Source: Aurantiochytrium sp. KH105
Taxonomy: Eukaryota > Sar > Bigyra > Thraustochytrida > Thraustochytriidae
Length of the DNA stretch: 64,000 nt
Direction of reading: 5' to 3'
NCBI GenBank assembly: GCA_003116975.1
Contig: BGKB01000036.1
Span: forward strand, 496,001-560,000
A program made the position numbers and the translations under genes. Under the pieces are notes generated by a model, which was not told the origin of the DNA, searched no databases, and was given only the letters and a program-made list of their open reading frames with translations. Positions 19,549 to 28,956 of the stretch are shown one piece after another; position 1 is the first letter of the stretch; every line of letters starts with the position of its first letter.

Positions 19549-22296
19549 ATGGCAGTGTTCTCCGTGCGCGAGAACTGGAGGTGCGAGCTGGGCGCGTCAG
19601 AAGAGGAGGAGTTTGACAGTCGCGCGTTTTGCGTGGGACACTTTGTATGTAGCGGGCAGGACGCGCAAAAGGACTCTGTCCAGGTAGCCACGGGAAGCCT
19701 CAATGGCGTGCTTCGAGTTTATGAGCCGCGTTTGGCAAAGTACACAGCAGAAGACCTCTTGCTCGAGGTTATCCTCGACGCGCCCATTCTGCAGCTTGCC
19801 TGCGGCCGATTTGTCTCGCATGCAGCTGATGAGCTGACCCTCGCGGTGCTTCACCCCCGCGAACTTGTGGTCTATCGCCTCGTGCGTCGCTCGCAAGACA
19901 TGCTTTTGCTAGAGAAACAGTATGCGCATCAGCTTGGCGATGGCGGCGAGCATTTTTCGGCCGCAAACTTCGTTTTCGGGCCCTTTGGCGGTGTGCGGAA
20001 CAAAGACTTTATCGCTGTGCAGTCGTTGGATGGGCAACTTCACGTTTTCGAGCAAGAAAGCTTTGCTTTCATCCGGCAGTTGAATGATGTGCTCCTACCT
20101 GGACCCATGCTCTATGTGCGGAAATTGGATGCTTTTCTCGTGTGCAACTCGCAATTTCAGATCGATTGCTACAAGTATCAAATGCTTGGCGCATCAACTT
20201 CTCGTGTTACGGGCGCCAAGGCGGCTGTGCAGACGGACTGGACGTTTACAGCCGGCGAACAGATTCTCGACCTGCAATGTGGTCGGGTCTCCGGAGGCCT
20301 TGGGGATGCGCAGCTCGACATAATCGTTCTTTGTGATCGATCAATCTTTTGCCTTACTGAGCGCGGTGGCGTCCGAATGCATGTAAAACTTGAGATTGGC
20401 TGCAATCCCATGAGCTTCGCGCTGGTCCCGCCTGTCGACGAACAGCAGAGCGACAACAAGAGCAATCTCTTGTTGTGCTCCGAGGCAGGCCAACTCACCG
20501 TTCTGCGCGAGCTCGGGACCGTGTGGAGCGCGGGAATGACTGCGCATGTTCCCGTGTCCCTGTCTGTGGCGCCTGTGGAAGGCGTCCAGGGCATGATTGT
20601 TTCCATGTCTGACGACGGTAAGCTCGTTGTATCTCATCTCGGCACCGAGACTTCAAAGTCAGTTCTCGCGCCTCGGCGTGCAAAGAGAAAGACATTTACA
20701 AAGGGAAAAGGCCCCAGCGCCAACGAGGCGAAATCAGATGAGGAGAAAAAGGCATCCAACTTTGAAGCCGCAGCGGAAGAGGTGCAGCGCGCAGAAGAGA
20801 TGGCTTACGATGAAATGGATCGCGCGCACCAAGAGCTTCTCGAGAGAATCCGCAACTTGCATCGCGAGCTTGAAGACAAAGAGAATGCTCCTGTAAATGG
20901 TTCAGACACCGCTCGCACGGAGCTGCTGGTGCTTGTCGAGACACCAGAGACACTCGATGACCTGAGCACCACCGATGCTGCGCTCGCAGAATCTGAAGAT
21001 ATGGCGCGCGAATACGGCTACCGGCCGGATGGACAGGTCATGCAGGTCACGCTCAAATTGCACATTTCGAACCGGAGCTTTGAAAATCTCAAGTCAGTGC
21101 AGGTCACCTTGCACATGGACAACGCCTTTGTTGCGGCGGATGACTCGATTCTCTTGGAATCTTTGGCCGGACTCGAAGGCACGGGTGGTCGAGGCCGGAC
21201 ACCAGCCATTTTGCACATCCCTGTCCGAGTCAAGGCGATCATTCCTGTTGCTTCCCTAGCGGCCAAGGTGGTGTGCACCTATAAAGTCAGGGACGGGCGA
21301 GTGCGTTCCGTTTCTACGCCGTTCCGATTACCCTTCTTTCTTGCGGCAAGGCCGCGCACTTCGATCAAGAACAGTGCGAGTAAAATTACAATTGACACCA
21401 ATCTCGAGCCAACGCGTCTTCCAGTTCTTTTTGACGAACTTCTCCGTCAGCCAGGTCTTGATCGAGACATGGTTGCTTCCGTGACGGGAGCCTCTTCAAA
21501 TGTTTTGAGCGTGGAGTTTTTGGACGGAGCCAATGCGACTGTGCTGGCGTCCAAGTCTGGAGGCAGATACCGCATCCAAGGCACCTCGCTTGCGCATCTG
21601 AGCCTGCTCGCAAGCGAGTTTGAGCATTTGCTCCAACGCAAGTTTGGCGACATTTTGGAGCTGACAGTGTCAGAAAGCCTTCCTCTTGCGGGTCTTTACG
21701 CTGCTGTTGACGAGCATCACGCTGCCCGTGTGGCGCTCGCAGACGCCGCTTCGGAACTAAATGACCGAGCGCACCAATACCGACTCATTCAGAAAAGGTT
21801 GCTTTCGCGGTACAAGGACAAGAATGCGCCAGCTTTGCGCGGGCTTGACGCGCTTTTACAAGTCACGCACGATCAAATCATGGACACGGTGAGCGCCCTT
21901 GCAGAGGCGAAGATTGCGCGCCATGTTGCCGCGCAGCGATTGTCTTCTACGTTAGGCCTCCTTTTTCAACTTACAGGCTACAAGTACGATCTCGACAGGG
22001 ACGACATGGAGGCCCTGCACTCGCACGTCCCGGTAAATGTCTGGACTTGCGATGGCGACACTATGGGTTGGGAGGAAACAGTTGACCTTTCTATCACGCA
22101 CTTGCTCCGCACGACGCTAGCCAAGAATCCGAAAGACATTGCTCCTGCAGGAGGATTTACACAGTCGACGCTTGCGCCCGACACTTCCAAGGTTCGCAAG
22201 CGGCTCGCCATGCTTTTTGATCGACTATCCAAAGGTGCCAGACCAGCGTCTGCGGCCACATTGAGTCCGGGCGAGTCCATGACCAGCGCCTCATAG
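19549..22296 (+). CDS. BBS9: BBS9 (PTHB1), BBSome subunit
   Basis: 915 aa, single exon, close to the usual length (human about 887). The N-terminus MAVFSVRENWRCELG...EEFD and the first blade (VATGSLNGVLRVYEP, AEDLLLEVILDAPILQLACGRF, LAVLHPRELVVYRL) match PTHB1 beta-propeller blades closely. The propeller occupies about residues 1-375. A coiled-coil linker (410-450), a GAE-like beta-sandwich (about 490-620), a platform and a C-terminal helical region (720-860) follow. BBS9 is a core scaffold of the BBSome, which moves membrane proteins in and out of cilia with IFT. Its presence argues for a flagellated stage. The ATG has caATGG context. Convergent with the glycosyltransferase gene downstream. 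Confidence 0.93.
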   Translation: MAVFSVRENWRCELGASEEEEFDSRAFCVGHFVCSGQDAQKDSVQVATGSLNGVLRVYEPRLAKYTAEDLLLEVILDAPILQLACGRFVSHAADELTLAVLHPRELVVYRLVRRSQDMLLLEKQYAHQLGDGGEHFSAANFVFGPFGGVRNKDFIAVQSLDGQLHVFEQESFAFIRQLNDVLLPGPMLYVRKLDAFLVCNSQFQIDCYKYQMLGASTSRVTGAKAAVQTDWTFTAGEQILDLQCGRVSGGLGDAQLDIIVLCDRSIFCLTERGGVRMHVKLEIGCNPMSFALVPPVDEQQSDNKSNLLLCSEAGQLTVLRELGTVWSAGMTAHVPVSLSVAPVEGVQGMIVSMSDDGKLVVSHLGTETSKSVLAPRRAKRKTFTKGKGPSANEAKSDEEKKASNFEAAAEEVQRAEEMAYDEMDRAHQELLERIRNLHRELEDKENAPVNGSDTARTELLVLVETPETLDDLSTTDAALAESEDMAREYGYRPDGQVMQVTLKLHISNRSFENLKSVQVTLHMDNAFVAADDSILLESLAGLEGTGGRGRTPAILHIPVRVKAIIPVASLAAKVVCTYKVRDGRVRSVSTPFRLPFFLAARPRTSIKNSASKITIDTNLEPTRLPVLFDELLRQPGLDRDMVASVTGASSNVLSVEFLDGANATVLASKSGGRYRIQGTSLAHLSLLASEFEHLLQRKFGDILELTVSESLPLAGLYAAVDEHHAARVALADAASELNDRAHQYRLIQKRLLSRYKDKNAPALRGLDALLQVTHDQIMDTVSALAEAKIARHVAAQRLSSTLGLLFQLTGYKYDLDRDDMEALHSHVPVNVWTCDGDTMGWEETVDLSITHLLRTTLAKNPKDIAPAGGFTQSTLAPDTSKVRKRLAMLFDRLSKGARPASAATLSPGESMTSAS

Positions 22297-22299
22297 ACC

Positions 22300-22460
22300 T
22301 TGCCAGATAATAGTGTCTATCCATGATAGTCTAAAGTTGTTGAAGATCTCTTCAAAGTATATAGATTTTATTTTGGGGAGTCCAAAATTAGCGCGTCAGA
22401 AACCCTGCCAAGCAGTAGTGTCCATGATTTTCTACAAATGTTGAAGACGTCTTCCCGACC
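22300..22460. repeat. imperfect 55-60 bp direct repeat in convergent 3' region
   Basis: Two copies, about 22301-22357 and 22404-22456, each with TGCCA, TAGTGT, CCATGAT and TGTTGAAGA in the same order. They lie between the convergent BBS9 and pyruvyltransferase-GT genes, probably within a 3' UTR. Confidence 0.6.
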
Positions 22461-22584
22461 AAAAACACTTTTTCACCCTGTCTGGACCGAGGGGAATGAG
22501 AAGCCATCTCAAATCCTTTTTGGTTTTCCTTTGAGGAATACATGAAAGAAGACGGAAAAGATTGCTGTGATCTAAAAATCGGAC

Positions 22585-24960
22585 CTAGGCCGGATAGGCT
22601 GATATCGCTTCAAGGGAAGACGCAGACGTTCGCACTTCATCGCAGAGTACGCAAAACTTGTGGAAAAGATAGTCGCAAAACGATCCCTGCAAAGTGCTCT
22701 TGTACTGCTTCGTACTGATGGCGTCAATGTTGACGGCCAAAACTGTGTCAGCAAGCTTCCGCTCTGGCGAAGATTCTTTGGCGGTAAAACAGCGCTTAAC
22801 ATCGGCTGCATCCAGAGGACTGAACTTTTGAGGAACTTTAGCGTTGGCTTCTGAAGCAGCCCGATGGCGCGATGACGCCCGCTCGAACGCTTGTTTGCTT
22901 GCGCAAGACATGCAGTCAGGCCGGTAAACGGCCAGGTATTCTTTGACGAGTGTCTCGAGAAGTTTGGAGCCCGCTTGGAAGATCAATGCCGCGAACGGAT
23001 CCGTACCGGAATTCCAGACATCGTTAACGGCGAGCTTGAAGGGTCTAACAACAAAGCGGTCCATGTCGAGATAGACGCCTCCCCGCGAGTAAAGAGCAAG
23101 GAGACGGACAAGTTGGCTCTCGTGAAGGCGCGCGTACTTGCTGGACCGAATATTATCGAGCACCTCGTGAACACGCAAAAGTGTTTTGGCATCTAAATTT
23201 GCATGTCCTGCAAGCGCATTGACATCATATGGCTCAACAAAGACATCGTAGCCCGCTTCTGCCAGGACTGCAAAGCGAGACCGCGTGGGGGAGAGCGTGT
23301 TGCTGTAAATCACGACCCGAGCATTCGGATGATGGTAAAGAACAAACTCGACGGCGCGTACCATGCGCCATTTGATTGTAGCAGCGTCCTCGTTGAAAAC
23401 AAAGTGGAATGAATCGTGAAGCGGTTCGCTTTCGAAGTGCACGCCCTTGCCCAAACGTAAAAGAGGAATATTACCAAATAGTCGCGCAGAGTCTTCGTAA
23501 ATCTTGGAGCGGCGCCGAAAAGTGTTCCAAAATGCAGCGCGATAGCGATCTGACTTGTGAACACCAGGATTCGCGGGCATTTGGTTAACGTCAAATTTCC
23601 AGGGTTCCCCTTCCTTTTGGATATGAAAGAGCTCAAGAAGCCCAGCCGTGCGATTGCCTCCGCCACCCGGGAGCTTTGGGGTGTCTACGAAAATGACCGA
23701 TGCACCCTGCGCGTTGGCGGGGAGAGCGGAGTGGATCCGACTTGTGATGACCACTTTGGCGTTTTCCGCATATTGCGTTGCAAGACCGTACGCGTATTCG
23801 TAGCGCTTGACTCTGAAAGGCCAGATGGTCTTGAGGGGCTGAATTCCTTGGGGAAGCCTTTTGATTGGATCTTTTGCTCCGGGGGGGTAGGGCCCGCCTC
23901 GCGCGTCGATGTTATAGATGGTACTACGCACGACCCCAAAGCGGCTTGGGTTGTGACGGCTGCCCACGTCGATGGTGAGCGTCATACATGCACTAAAGTA
24001 CGAGCGAATGCCGATTCTTTGGAAGAATGCATGCGTGGCCGTGTCGCGCGCTCCAATCGCGCCGTAGCGCGCATTGTAGCTTTTGAACCAATCAATATTT
24101 TTCTGGACCATCTTTTGCGCGGCACCGCTCACGTGCATTGAGACAGCAATAGGATTGACAGTCTCAAGATCTGTGAGCCAGGGAATGTCGTACCCCCACC
24201 ATGCGTTTAAAACGATATGCCCGCGGCTTTTAGGGAGGTGCTTGTCGCGCTCGATAAAGTCGGTGACATAGGGAAAAAATTGACTGCCCCCAAACACTTG
24301 CATTTCATCTCCAGCGTTGCCGAGATTTGGGTGCGCTTGCACCTGCTCTTCGTAGTCAAGAACTGAATAGAACTCGGGCATGTCCACGTTAAACGTAGGC
24401 CGCAATATTGGGGCGACATCGTCGGCTTCTGGATCATAGTCGGCAAAGTTGGCCAGTTGCTCGGAGCATATGGCGTCTGCCCTAGGCTCGCCCAAGGTCC
24501 GGGCGCAGGCATACGAAGAGTCTGCGGCTTTGAGGAGGATTGCAATAGACTGAACGTGATGCGGAAAGTCCATGCCGAGCCTGATCTTTTGAAAGGCGTG
24601 ATGGGCGATGAAGCGCTCGTACTTGGAGAATCGAGCAAGTTCCCGCAGATTGATGCTCGCACTGTCTGGAAACGCTTCTCGACAGCGTGCATACGCGCAG
24701 ATGACGGTGTCGTCCGGGCACACTGCGTCACCGGGCGCCGCGGCGTCGTACAGCCAAAGAACAAAGTGCTGTCTGCCGTCAGGTCGACAGAGGGAGCTTT
24801 TTTGCTCTCGGTCAGCAGCACTGGATGAGCTAAAGGCTTCAAAGGAGTATTCGCTTGAATTGATGACCGTCCACTCCATACGAGTTAGGAAAAGCCCCAT
24901 GGCAAAGAGCATAACGGCAAAGCCAAAGATGGTCTTGCCCTGCGACGACAACCGAGCCAT
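22585..24960 (-). CDS. membrane-anchored pyruvyltransferase-like / GT32-like fusion
   Basis: 791 aa, single exon, ATG at 24960; the frame upstream offers only GTG. Residues 7-27 form a type II signal anchor (TIFGFAVMLFAMGLFLT). About residues 150-420 resemble polysaccharide pyruvyltransferases (PF04230): GHIVLNAWWGYD, SMHVSG, GAIGARDTATHAFFQRIGI, CMTLTID, and KVVITSRIHSALPANAQG with SRIHS in the usual place. About residues 520-760 resemble GT32 sugar transferases (Gly_transf_sug): FVLYHHPNARVVIYSNT, then SQLVRLLALYSRGGVYLDMDRFVVRPF with the DXD motif DMD. The two activities in one chain would suit Golgi assembly of pyruvylated or decorated surface glycans, which is inference. Pyruvyltransferase-family proteins have several acceptor types, so the donor is not certain. 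Confidence 0.75.
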   Translation of the reverse strand: MARLSSQGKTIFGFAVMLFAMGLFLTRMEWTVINSSEYSFEAFSSSSAADREQKSSLCRPDGRQHFVLWLYDAAAPGDAVCPDDTVICAYARCREAFPDSASINLRELARFSKYERFIAHHAFQKIRLGMDFPHHVQSIAILLKAADSSYACARTLGEPRADAICSEQLANFADYDPEADDVAPILRPTFNVDMPEFYSVLDYEEQVQAHPNLGNAGDEMQVFGGSQFFPYVTDFIERDKHLPKSRGHIVLNAWWGYDIPWLTDLETVNPIAVSMHVSGAAQKMVQKNIDWFKSYNARYGAIGARDTATHAFFQRIGIRSYFSACMTLTIDVGSRHNPSRFGVVRSTIYNIDARGGPYPPGAKDPIKRLPQGIQPLKTIWPFRVKRYEYAYGLATQYAENAKVVITSRIHSALPANAQGASVIFVDTPKLPGGGGNRTAGLLELFHIQKEGEPWKFDVNQMPANPGVHKSDRYRAAFWNTFRRRSKIYEDSARLFGNIPLLRLGKGVHFESEPLHDSFHFVFNEDAATIKWRMVRAVEFVLYHHPNARVVIYSNTLSPTRSRFAVLAEAGYDVFVEPYDVNALAGHANLDAKTLLRVHEVLDNIRSSKYARLHESQLVRLLALYSRGGVYLDMDRFVVRPFKLAVNDVWNSGTDPFAALIFQAGSKLLETLVKEYLAVYRPDCMSCASKQAFERASSRHRAASEANAKVPQKFSPLDAADVKRCFTAKESSPERKLADTVLAVNIDAISTKQYKSTLQGSFCDYLFHKFCVLCDEVRTSASSLEAISAYPA

Positions 24961-25876
24961 TGTGCCAAGAAGAAGAAGAAGCAGCTGCAGCAGCAGACGC
25001 GGCTCTCTATCTCCAACAGAACAGAGAGTTACCTGAGGTCTGCCTGCTTCACTCCTTATCTGTCTCTCGGTGTGGTGAGCGGCGGCGCCGCGCGCCTGCC
25101 CGCTCACGTGCGGCTGTGACCAAAGCTCGATCTCCTTCGAGCTTTTCTTCGTCTGCCAGCTGGATTGCTCTCTTCGCAGCGAATAACGACGCCTTTGCTT
25201 TGGGAAAAAAGAACGAAAGAAAGAAAGTAAGAAAGAAAGTGAATTGGCCTACAGTGTTCTTGTTGTTTTGGGCACCCCGCGGCAGCATATTTTTTTTTGG
25301 TAGGAGAAAAGGGGTTTGGGGCGCCAAGTAATGCACGCTGCGCGCAGTAAGTAGGCCCTCTCCGTCTCAACATGATGTCTCAATGAGTCAGCTTTGGATT
25401 GGAGGGGTCAAGCTCATCTCTGCCAAAGAGATGAAATGAACTTAGTTCCGCAAAACAAGGGCTTATTTCTCGTTTCTCGAAAGCTTCGAAAATCGAGAAA
25501 TCAACAGCAAGGAGAGCTCGTTTAGAGACAACAGATGAACGCGAGAGATTTCGCTCCGGTGCAAAGACTTGTTTGGGGCTGATAATTAAGATTATCATCT
25601 GTGCAAGTACTGAGGCCTTTTCCTGATTTTTGACGTATTTGAAGAAGTGCGTTGATGGCGTTTCCTGTAGACTTGGGCTCGCCTTTTGACTTGAACTAGC
25701 TTCATGCGCAAGAGAGTGTTGAATTCTATCAGCAATACTTTTATTAGTATAAGAAATTGTTTTGTTTTGTTTTGTTTTGTTTGGTTTGGTTTGGTTTGGT
25801 TTGGTTTTTATAAAAAAATTAATGCGACCACACAAAGGAGAAAAGGTGGGTAACTCGAGGCATATGTCTACGGTGC
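24961..25876. other. intergenic region with pentanucleotide microsatellite
   Basis: Between the ATG of the fusion gene and the 3' end of the GNAT gene. It contains a GAAA-rich tract (about 25210-25240) and a (TTTTG)n/(TTTGG)n microsatellite (about 25758-25806). The open frame across the microsatellite on the minus strand is low-complexity and not a gene. Confidence 0.55.
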
Positions 25877-26602
25877 CTAGACGTCTGCCACCTTCTTCTT
25901 CATGAGTTCGAAGCAAACGTGGCGAAACTCAGGACAGGCGCGCTCCTTGAGCTCATCAGGGAGCGGGGCTGGGCCGATGCGCTTGAATCCGCGACGCGAA
26001 TAAAAGCCCAAGAGATCGTCGCGAATGCTAATGACATCCATGACAATCTCACCCGCAGGACTCAGCTGCTTTTTGAGATGGAGTTGCGCTGCCTGCACGA
26101 GTAGCGAACCGATACCCCTACCGCCGTACATGAGCGGCACAGAGACCATCGCAAAGTGGCCAACGTCTTTCTTTTGGTCCCAGTCGATGCGAACGCAGCC
26201 CTGAAGCTGCTTGTTGACTGGATCTTCGTACACGAGCACGGTGCTCTCGGTGCCCTCAACCATTTTGCGCACGTCAGCGCCATCTGTGCCGACGCGGAAA
26301 CGCTGACCTTGAGACCAGATGAAGCCGTCTCCCTCGTAAAAGGCGACATTGACGAGTTCGGACAAGATCTTGAGCTCCAGCGCGTTCGTCGTGGCCTCGC
26401 GGATGTGGTCCAGGCTGGACGGCGCGTGCCGCACGCCCTTGGCATCGACGACGAGGCCGTCCCCGCTTGTCTTTGTGGCCAGAGTTCTACTCGATGCTGC
26501 GCGGGCAGCTGCTTTGCTGCGCAAGGCCACCAGGACGCCGACGCCGGCGACAGCGAGTGCCAGGCCTGGTGCGGCAGCCCTCGACGCGGTCTGAGACATC
26601 AT
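25877..26602 (-). CDS. GNAT-family N-acetyltransferase
   Basis: 241 aa, single exon, tandem ATG codons at 26602 and 26599. The first 40 residues are Ala/Arg-rich with a hydrophobic stretch (GLALAVAGVGVLVAL) and could be a membrane anchor or an organelle targeting sequence. The GNAT fold covers about residues 60-235: a beta4 strand GHFAMVSVPLMYGGRGIGSLLV with the acetyl-CoA loop R/Q-x-x-G-x-G/A (here GGRGIG), and the C-terminal GFYSRRGFKRIG beta5-alpha4 segment. The family transfers acetyl from acetyl-CoA to an amine; the substrate cannot be read from the sequence. Next gene upstream is divergent. Confidence 0.75.
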   Translation of the reverse strand: MMSQTASRAAAPGLALAVAGVGVLVALRSKAAARAASSRTLATKTSGDGLVVDAKGVRHAPSSLDHIREATTNALELKILSELVNVAFYEGDGFIWSQGQRFRVGTDGADVRKMVEGTESTVLVYEDPVNKQLQGCVRIDWDQKKDVGHFAMVSVPLMYGGRGIGSLLVQAAQLHLKKQLSPAGEIVMDVISIRDDLLGFYSRRGFKRIGPAPLPDELKERACPEFRHVCFELMKKKVADV

Positions 26603-27693
26603 GGTATCCTCTAGTCTGTAGCACCTCTTATCTGCTTTTGCTGCAACCCCGCGTGCGAAGCGAGAATCTGGTTTTGATGTGATTGATGACTGCTCTTCTT
26701 CCGTAGGTTCTACTAGGCCTATACTAGGCCAAGGCTTATTAGTACAGTTATAGTACAGGCAGTCTTCTCACGCGCTGCTTTTGAAGGGAAGAAAAAAAAT
26801 ACAAAGTTTGCAGCAGCAGCTCGCTCAAGACTAGGGCAACTTCGCCAAGCCGGCAGCTGAGACTCTCGGAGACAGTTCCGCGAAGGCCGCTTTCCAGGCT
26901 GGCGTCTTCTCGATTGCTTGCGTTGCTCGCTCAGCTGTAGATCAATCTGGATGGACGGGTGTAGTGTGATCACACAACGATGATCTTTCGCGACGTTTGT
27001 TTGTGGCCATGAGACCGAAGACCATGCCTTGTCATCAAAGCTATGCCGGAGCCTGAGATTTCCGGAGACTGTTCCGCGAAGGCTGCTTCCCAGCCCCCTC
27101 TCCTCTTCTCATTTGCTTGCGTCGCACGCTCTGCTCAATGTACAAAAAGCGGGATCACTAGACAACGATTCTTCGCGACTTCTCTTTGAGCCATCATTTC
27201 ATCTTACTTGAGACCGAAACAATCTCATCATACATCAATACAGGGACAACCTCCGAGTCGGCAAGCACAGATCTTTCAGCCTCCCTCCCGCTTTCCTGCG
27301 TTGCTCGCTCAGTGCAGCTCGATCTGGACGGGTGTGATCCTATGACGATGATCCTTTGCGACTTTTGTCGGAGCCCTCGTCCCATCTTGCGACGAAAGCT
27401 GTGTCACGCCGGCTGAGTGATTCGGAGGGTCCACCAACTTGAACGTTCACTGGGATGCTGTCTGTGTTTCATAGCTCGGGCCCGAAAGAGAGGTTGATCA
27501 TCCATCATACTTTTCTGCTTCATCGTCGCAGTTGCTGTTGCAATCAAGGGTTGCGAGGCAGCAACTTGGCGTGGAGGAGCACGCGAAGACGAGCGCGTCG
27601 AGGGCGAATGCCGGGCCCAGGCCGCGCAGGCACAGGCGGAGTCGATCTGGCGAGTGCAGCGCCCTGCCGGCAAGCCGCTCGCAGAGGTGCGCC
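26603..27693. other. divergent intergenic region with diverged tandem repeats
   Basis: About 1.1 kb between divergent genes. From 26845 to 27420 it contains three imperfect copies of a unit of about 190-200 bp. Shared words in order are TTCCGCGAAGG, TTGCGT(T)GCTCGCTC, GGACGGGTGT and ATGATC(C)TTTCGCGAC. No coding frame persists across the copies. Confidence 0.5.
26845..27420. repeat. three diverged ~200-bp tandem units
   Basis: Units begin near 26848, 27044 and 27262. Units 1 and 2 share the TTCCGCGAAGG block 196 bp apart and end with GAGACCGAA. Units 1 and 3 share GCGTTGCTCGCTCAG and CTGGACGGGTGT. Divergence is high, so this is an old duplication in non-coding DNA. Confidence 0.5.
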
Positions 27694-27749
27694 ATGGCGC
27701 CAGTGGCGGCATCAGCAAGTGAGCTAGCAACGGAGAAGCAGCTCCTCCT

Positions 27750-27782
<33 letters not shown>

Positions 27783-28437
27783 GGACGAAGAGGAGGAGGA
27801 GGATGTCGCGGAAGATCACTGCCCGTGGGGCAGGTTTGCACGCGCGTCGCATTTGGTCAAACATGTGTTCAATGCGTGGGCAGATCTTGTCGATGATCAT
27901 CGGACGTGGAGACTTCAAGTGATCAAAGCATGTCGGTTCAAGATTGAGCGCGTGGATGTACGCATCAAACGAGAGACACTCGCGCGATGGCGAGCTAATG
28001 CAGGATTCATGAAACATCTCGCAACATCGAATGACCTTGTCAAAGACAGCAGCGAGGGATTGCCTATCTCAAGCGCTCAAGCGCAAGTGCTTAATGACCT
28101 CATGCAAGAACTCGAAGAATCTTCCCAATTGGACTCGTTCTCACCGCCAGCAGCACCTCCTAAGGCGCCATTGATCGAGAACCATGTGTTAACCGCCAAA
28201 GAGGCGACCGGTGGCCCTCAAACCTTGTCTACCAATGAAGCGCTACGTGACATGTTGCTCGCTTGGGCCGAAGTTGCCATGAAATTACAGCATGACCGCG
28301 CACTCCGTGTCCAAGCAGATCGCTTCTGTGCCTATCACATCAAGTTTCGCATGTTTCGCGTGTGGCGTGCAAGCATGCGCTCTGCCGACGGAATTGAAAG
28401 CCGCTCAACATCGCAGAAAATGATACAATTTAAATGA
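27694..28437 (+). CDS. small Sfi1-like repeat protein with polyQ
   Basis: 247 aa, single exon, ATG with gcc before ATGG. After a short start there is a run of about ten Gln (CAG tract 27752-27782) and an acidic stretch. Two regions then resemble Sfi1/centrin-binding helical repeats, in which Leu/Phe and Trp recur: HVFNAWADLVDDHRTWRLQ with ETLARWRANA (residues 70-110), and LLAWAEVAMKLQ with MFRVWRASMR (190-235). Sfi1 repeats bind centrin at spindle poles and basal bodies, but two partial repeats are weak evidence. The stop lies only six bases from the stop of the convergent lipocalin gene, so the two transcripts must overlap. Confidence 0.6.
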
Positions 28438-28443
28438 TGTACA

Positions 28444-28956
28444 TTACTTTTGGTCGCCGGGTGTGACGCCATTGTGCTTGGGGTATTCAAGCTTGTCGAG
28501 GTCAAATCCCTCATTGCGAGCCACGGCGAGGCGCCCGTCAATGACGTCTTGCGGCAGCGAGGTCTCGCGGCCCATGAGCCAGAGGTACGAGCGGCTGGGA
28601 TGACCGACGAGAACCCACTTGTACTCTGGGTCAAGATCCATAATGACGTAACTGAGCTTGATGGGCCACACGGGCGAAGCTTGCCAGCGCCCGGAGGACT
28701 GCGGAAAACCGCCCGTGTAGATCTTTTGCGGAATGCTCTTGACGGGTCCATCAAGCGAGCCCTTGTTGAGCGTAAAGTCTACATCAATGCGCTGTTTCGC
28801 TTCGTCCCATGTGTACACTTCGGTCGGGTTGCACCCGTTTTTCTCGAACGGGGTTGGTAGCACTGCCACCACCTTCCACGTGCCCAGCATGCGGCCCACG
28901 TCGACCGTGTCCACCGCCTTGAGGGAAGGCTTGAAACATGACGTCGCGATGCCCAT
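28444..28956 (-). CDS. Blc/ApoD-type lipocalin with N-myristoylation motif
   Basis: 170 aa, single exon. Lipocalins are eight-stranded barrels that bind small hydrophobic ligands. The family's first motif is clear (VDVGRMLGTWKVVAVLPTPFEKNG, with the GxW core), followed by VYTWDEAKQRIDVDFTLNKG, YVIMDLDPEYKWVLVGHPSRSYLWLMGR, and the closing helix LAVARNEGFDLDKLEY. It matches the bacterial Blc/plant temperature-induced lipocalin group in length. Unlike most, it has no signal peptide: it starts MGIATSC, which fits an N-myristoylation site (Gly2, Ser6) next to a possible palmitoyl Cys7, suggesting a cytosolic, membrane-attached protein. That location is inference. Its 3' end faces the Sfi1-like gene. 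Confidence 0.85.
   Translation of the reverse strand: MGIATSCFKPSLKAVDTVDVGRMLGTWKVVAVLPTPFEKNGCNPTEVYTWDEAKQRIDVDFTLNKGSLDGPVKSIPQKIYTGGFPQSSGRWQASPVWPIKLSYVIMDLDPEYKWVLVGHPSRSYLWLMGRETSLPQDVIDGRLAVARNEGFDLDKLEYPKHNGVTPGDQK

Noticed and set aside
25380..25916. 178-codon minus-strand frame downstream of GNAT
   Set aside because: Crosses a pentanucleotide microsatellite and gives Thr/Lys/Asn/Gln repeats; overlaps the GNAT 3' end.
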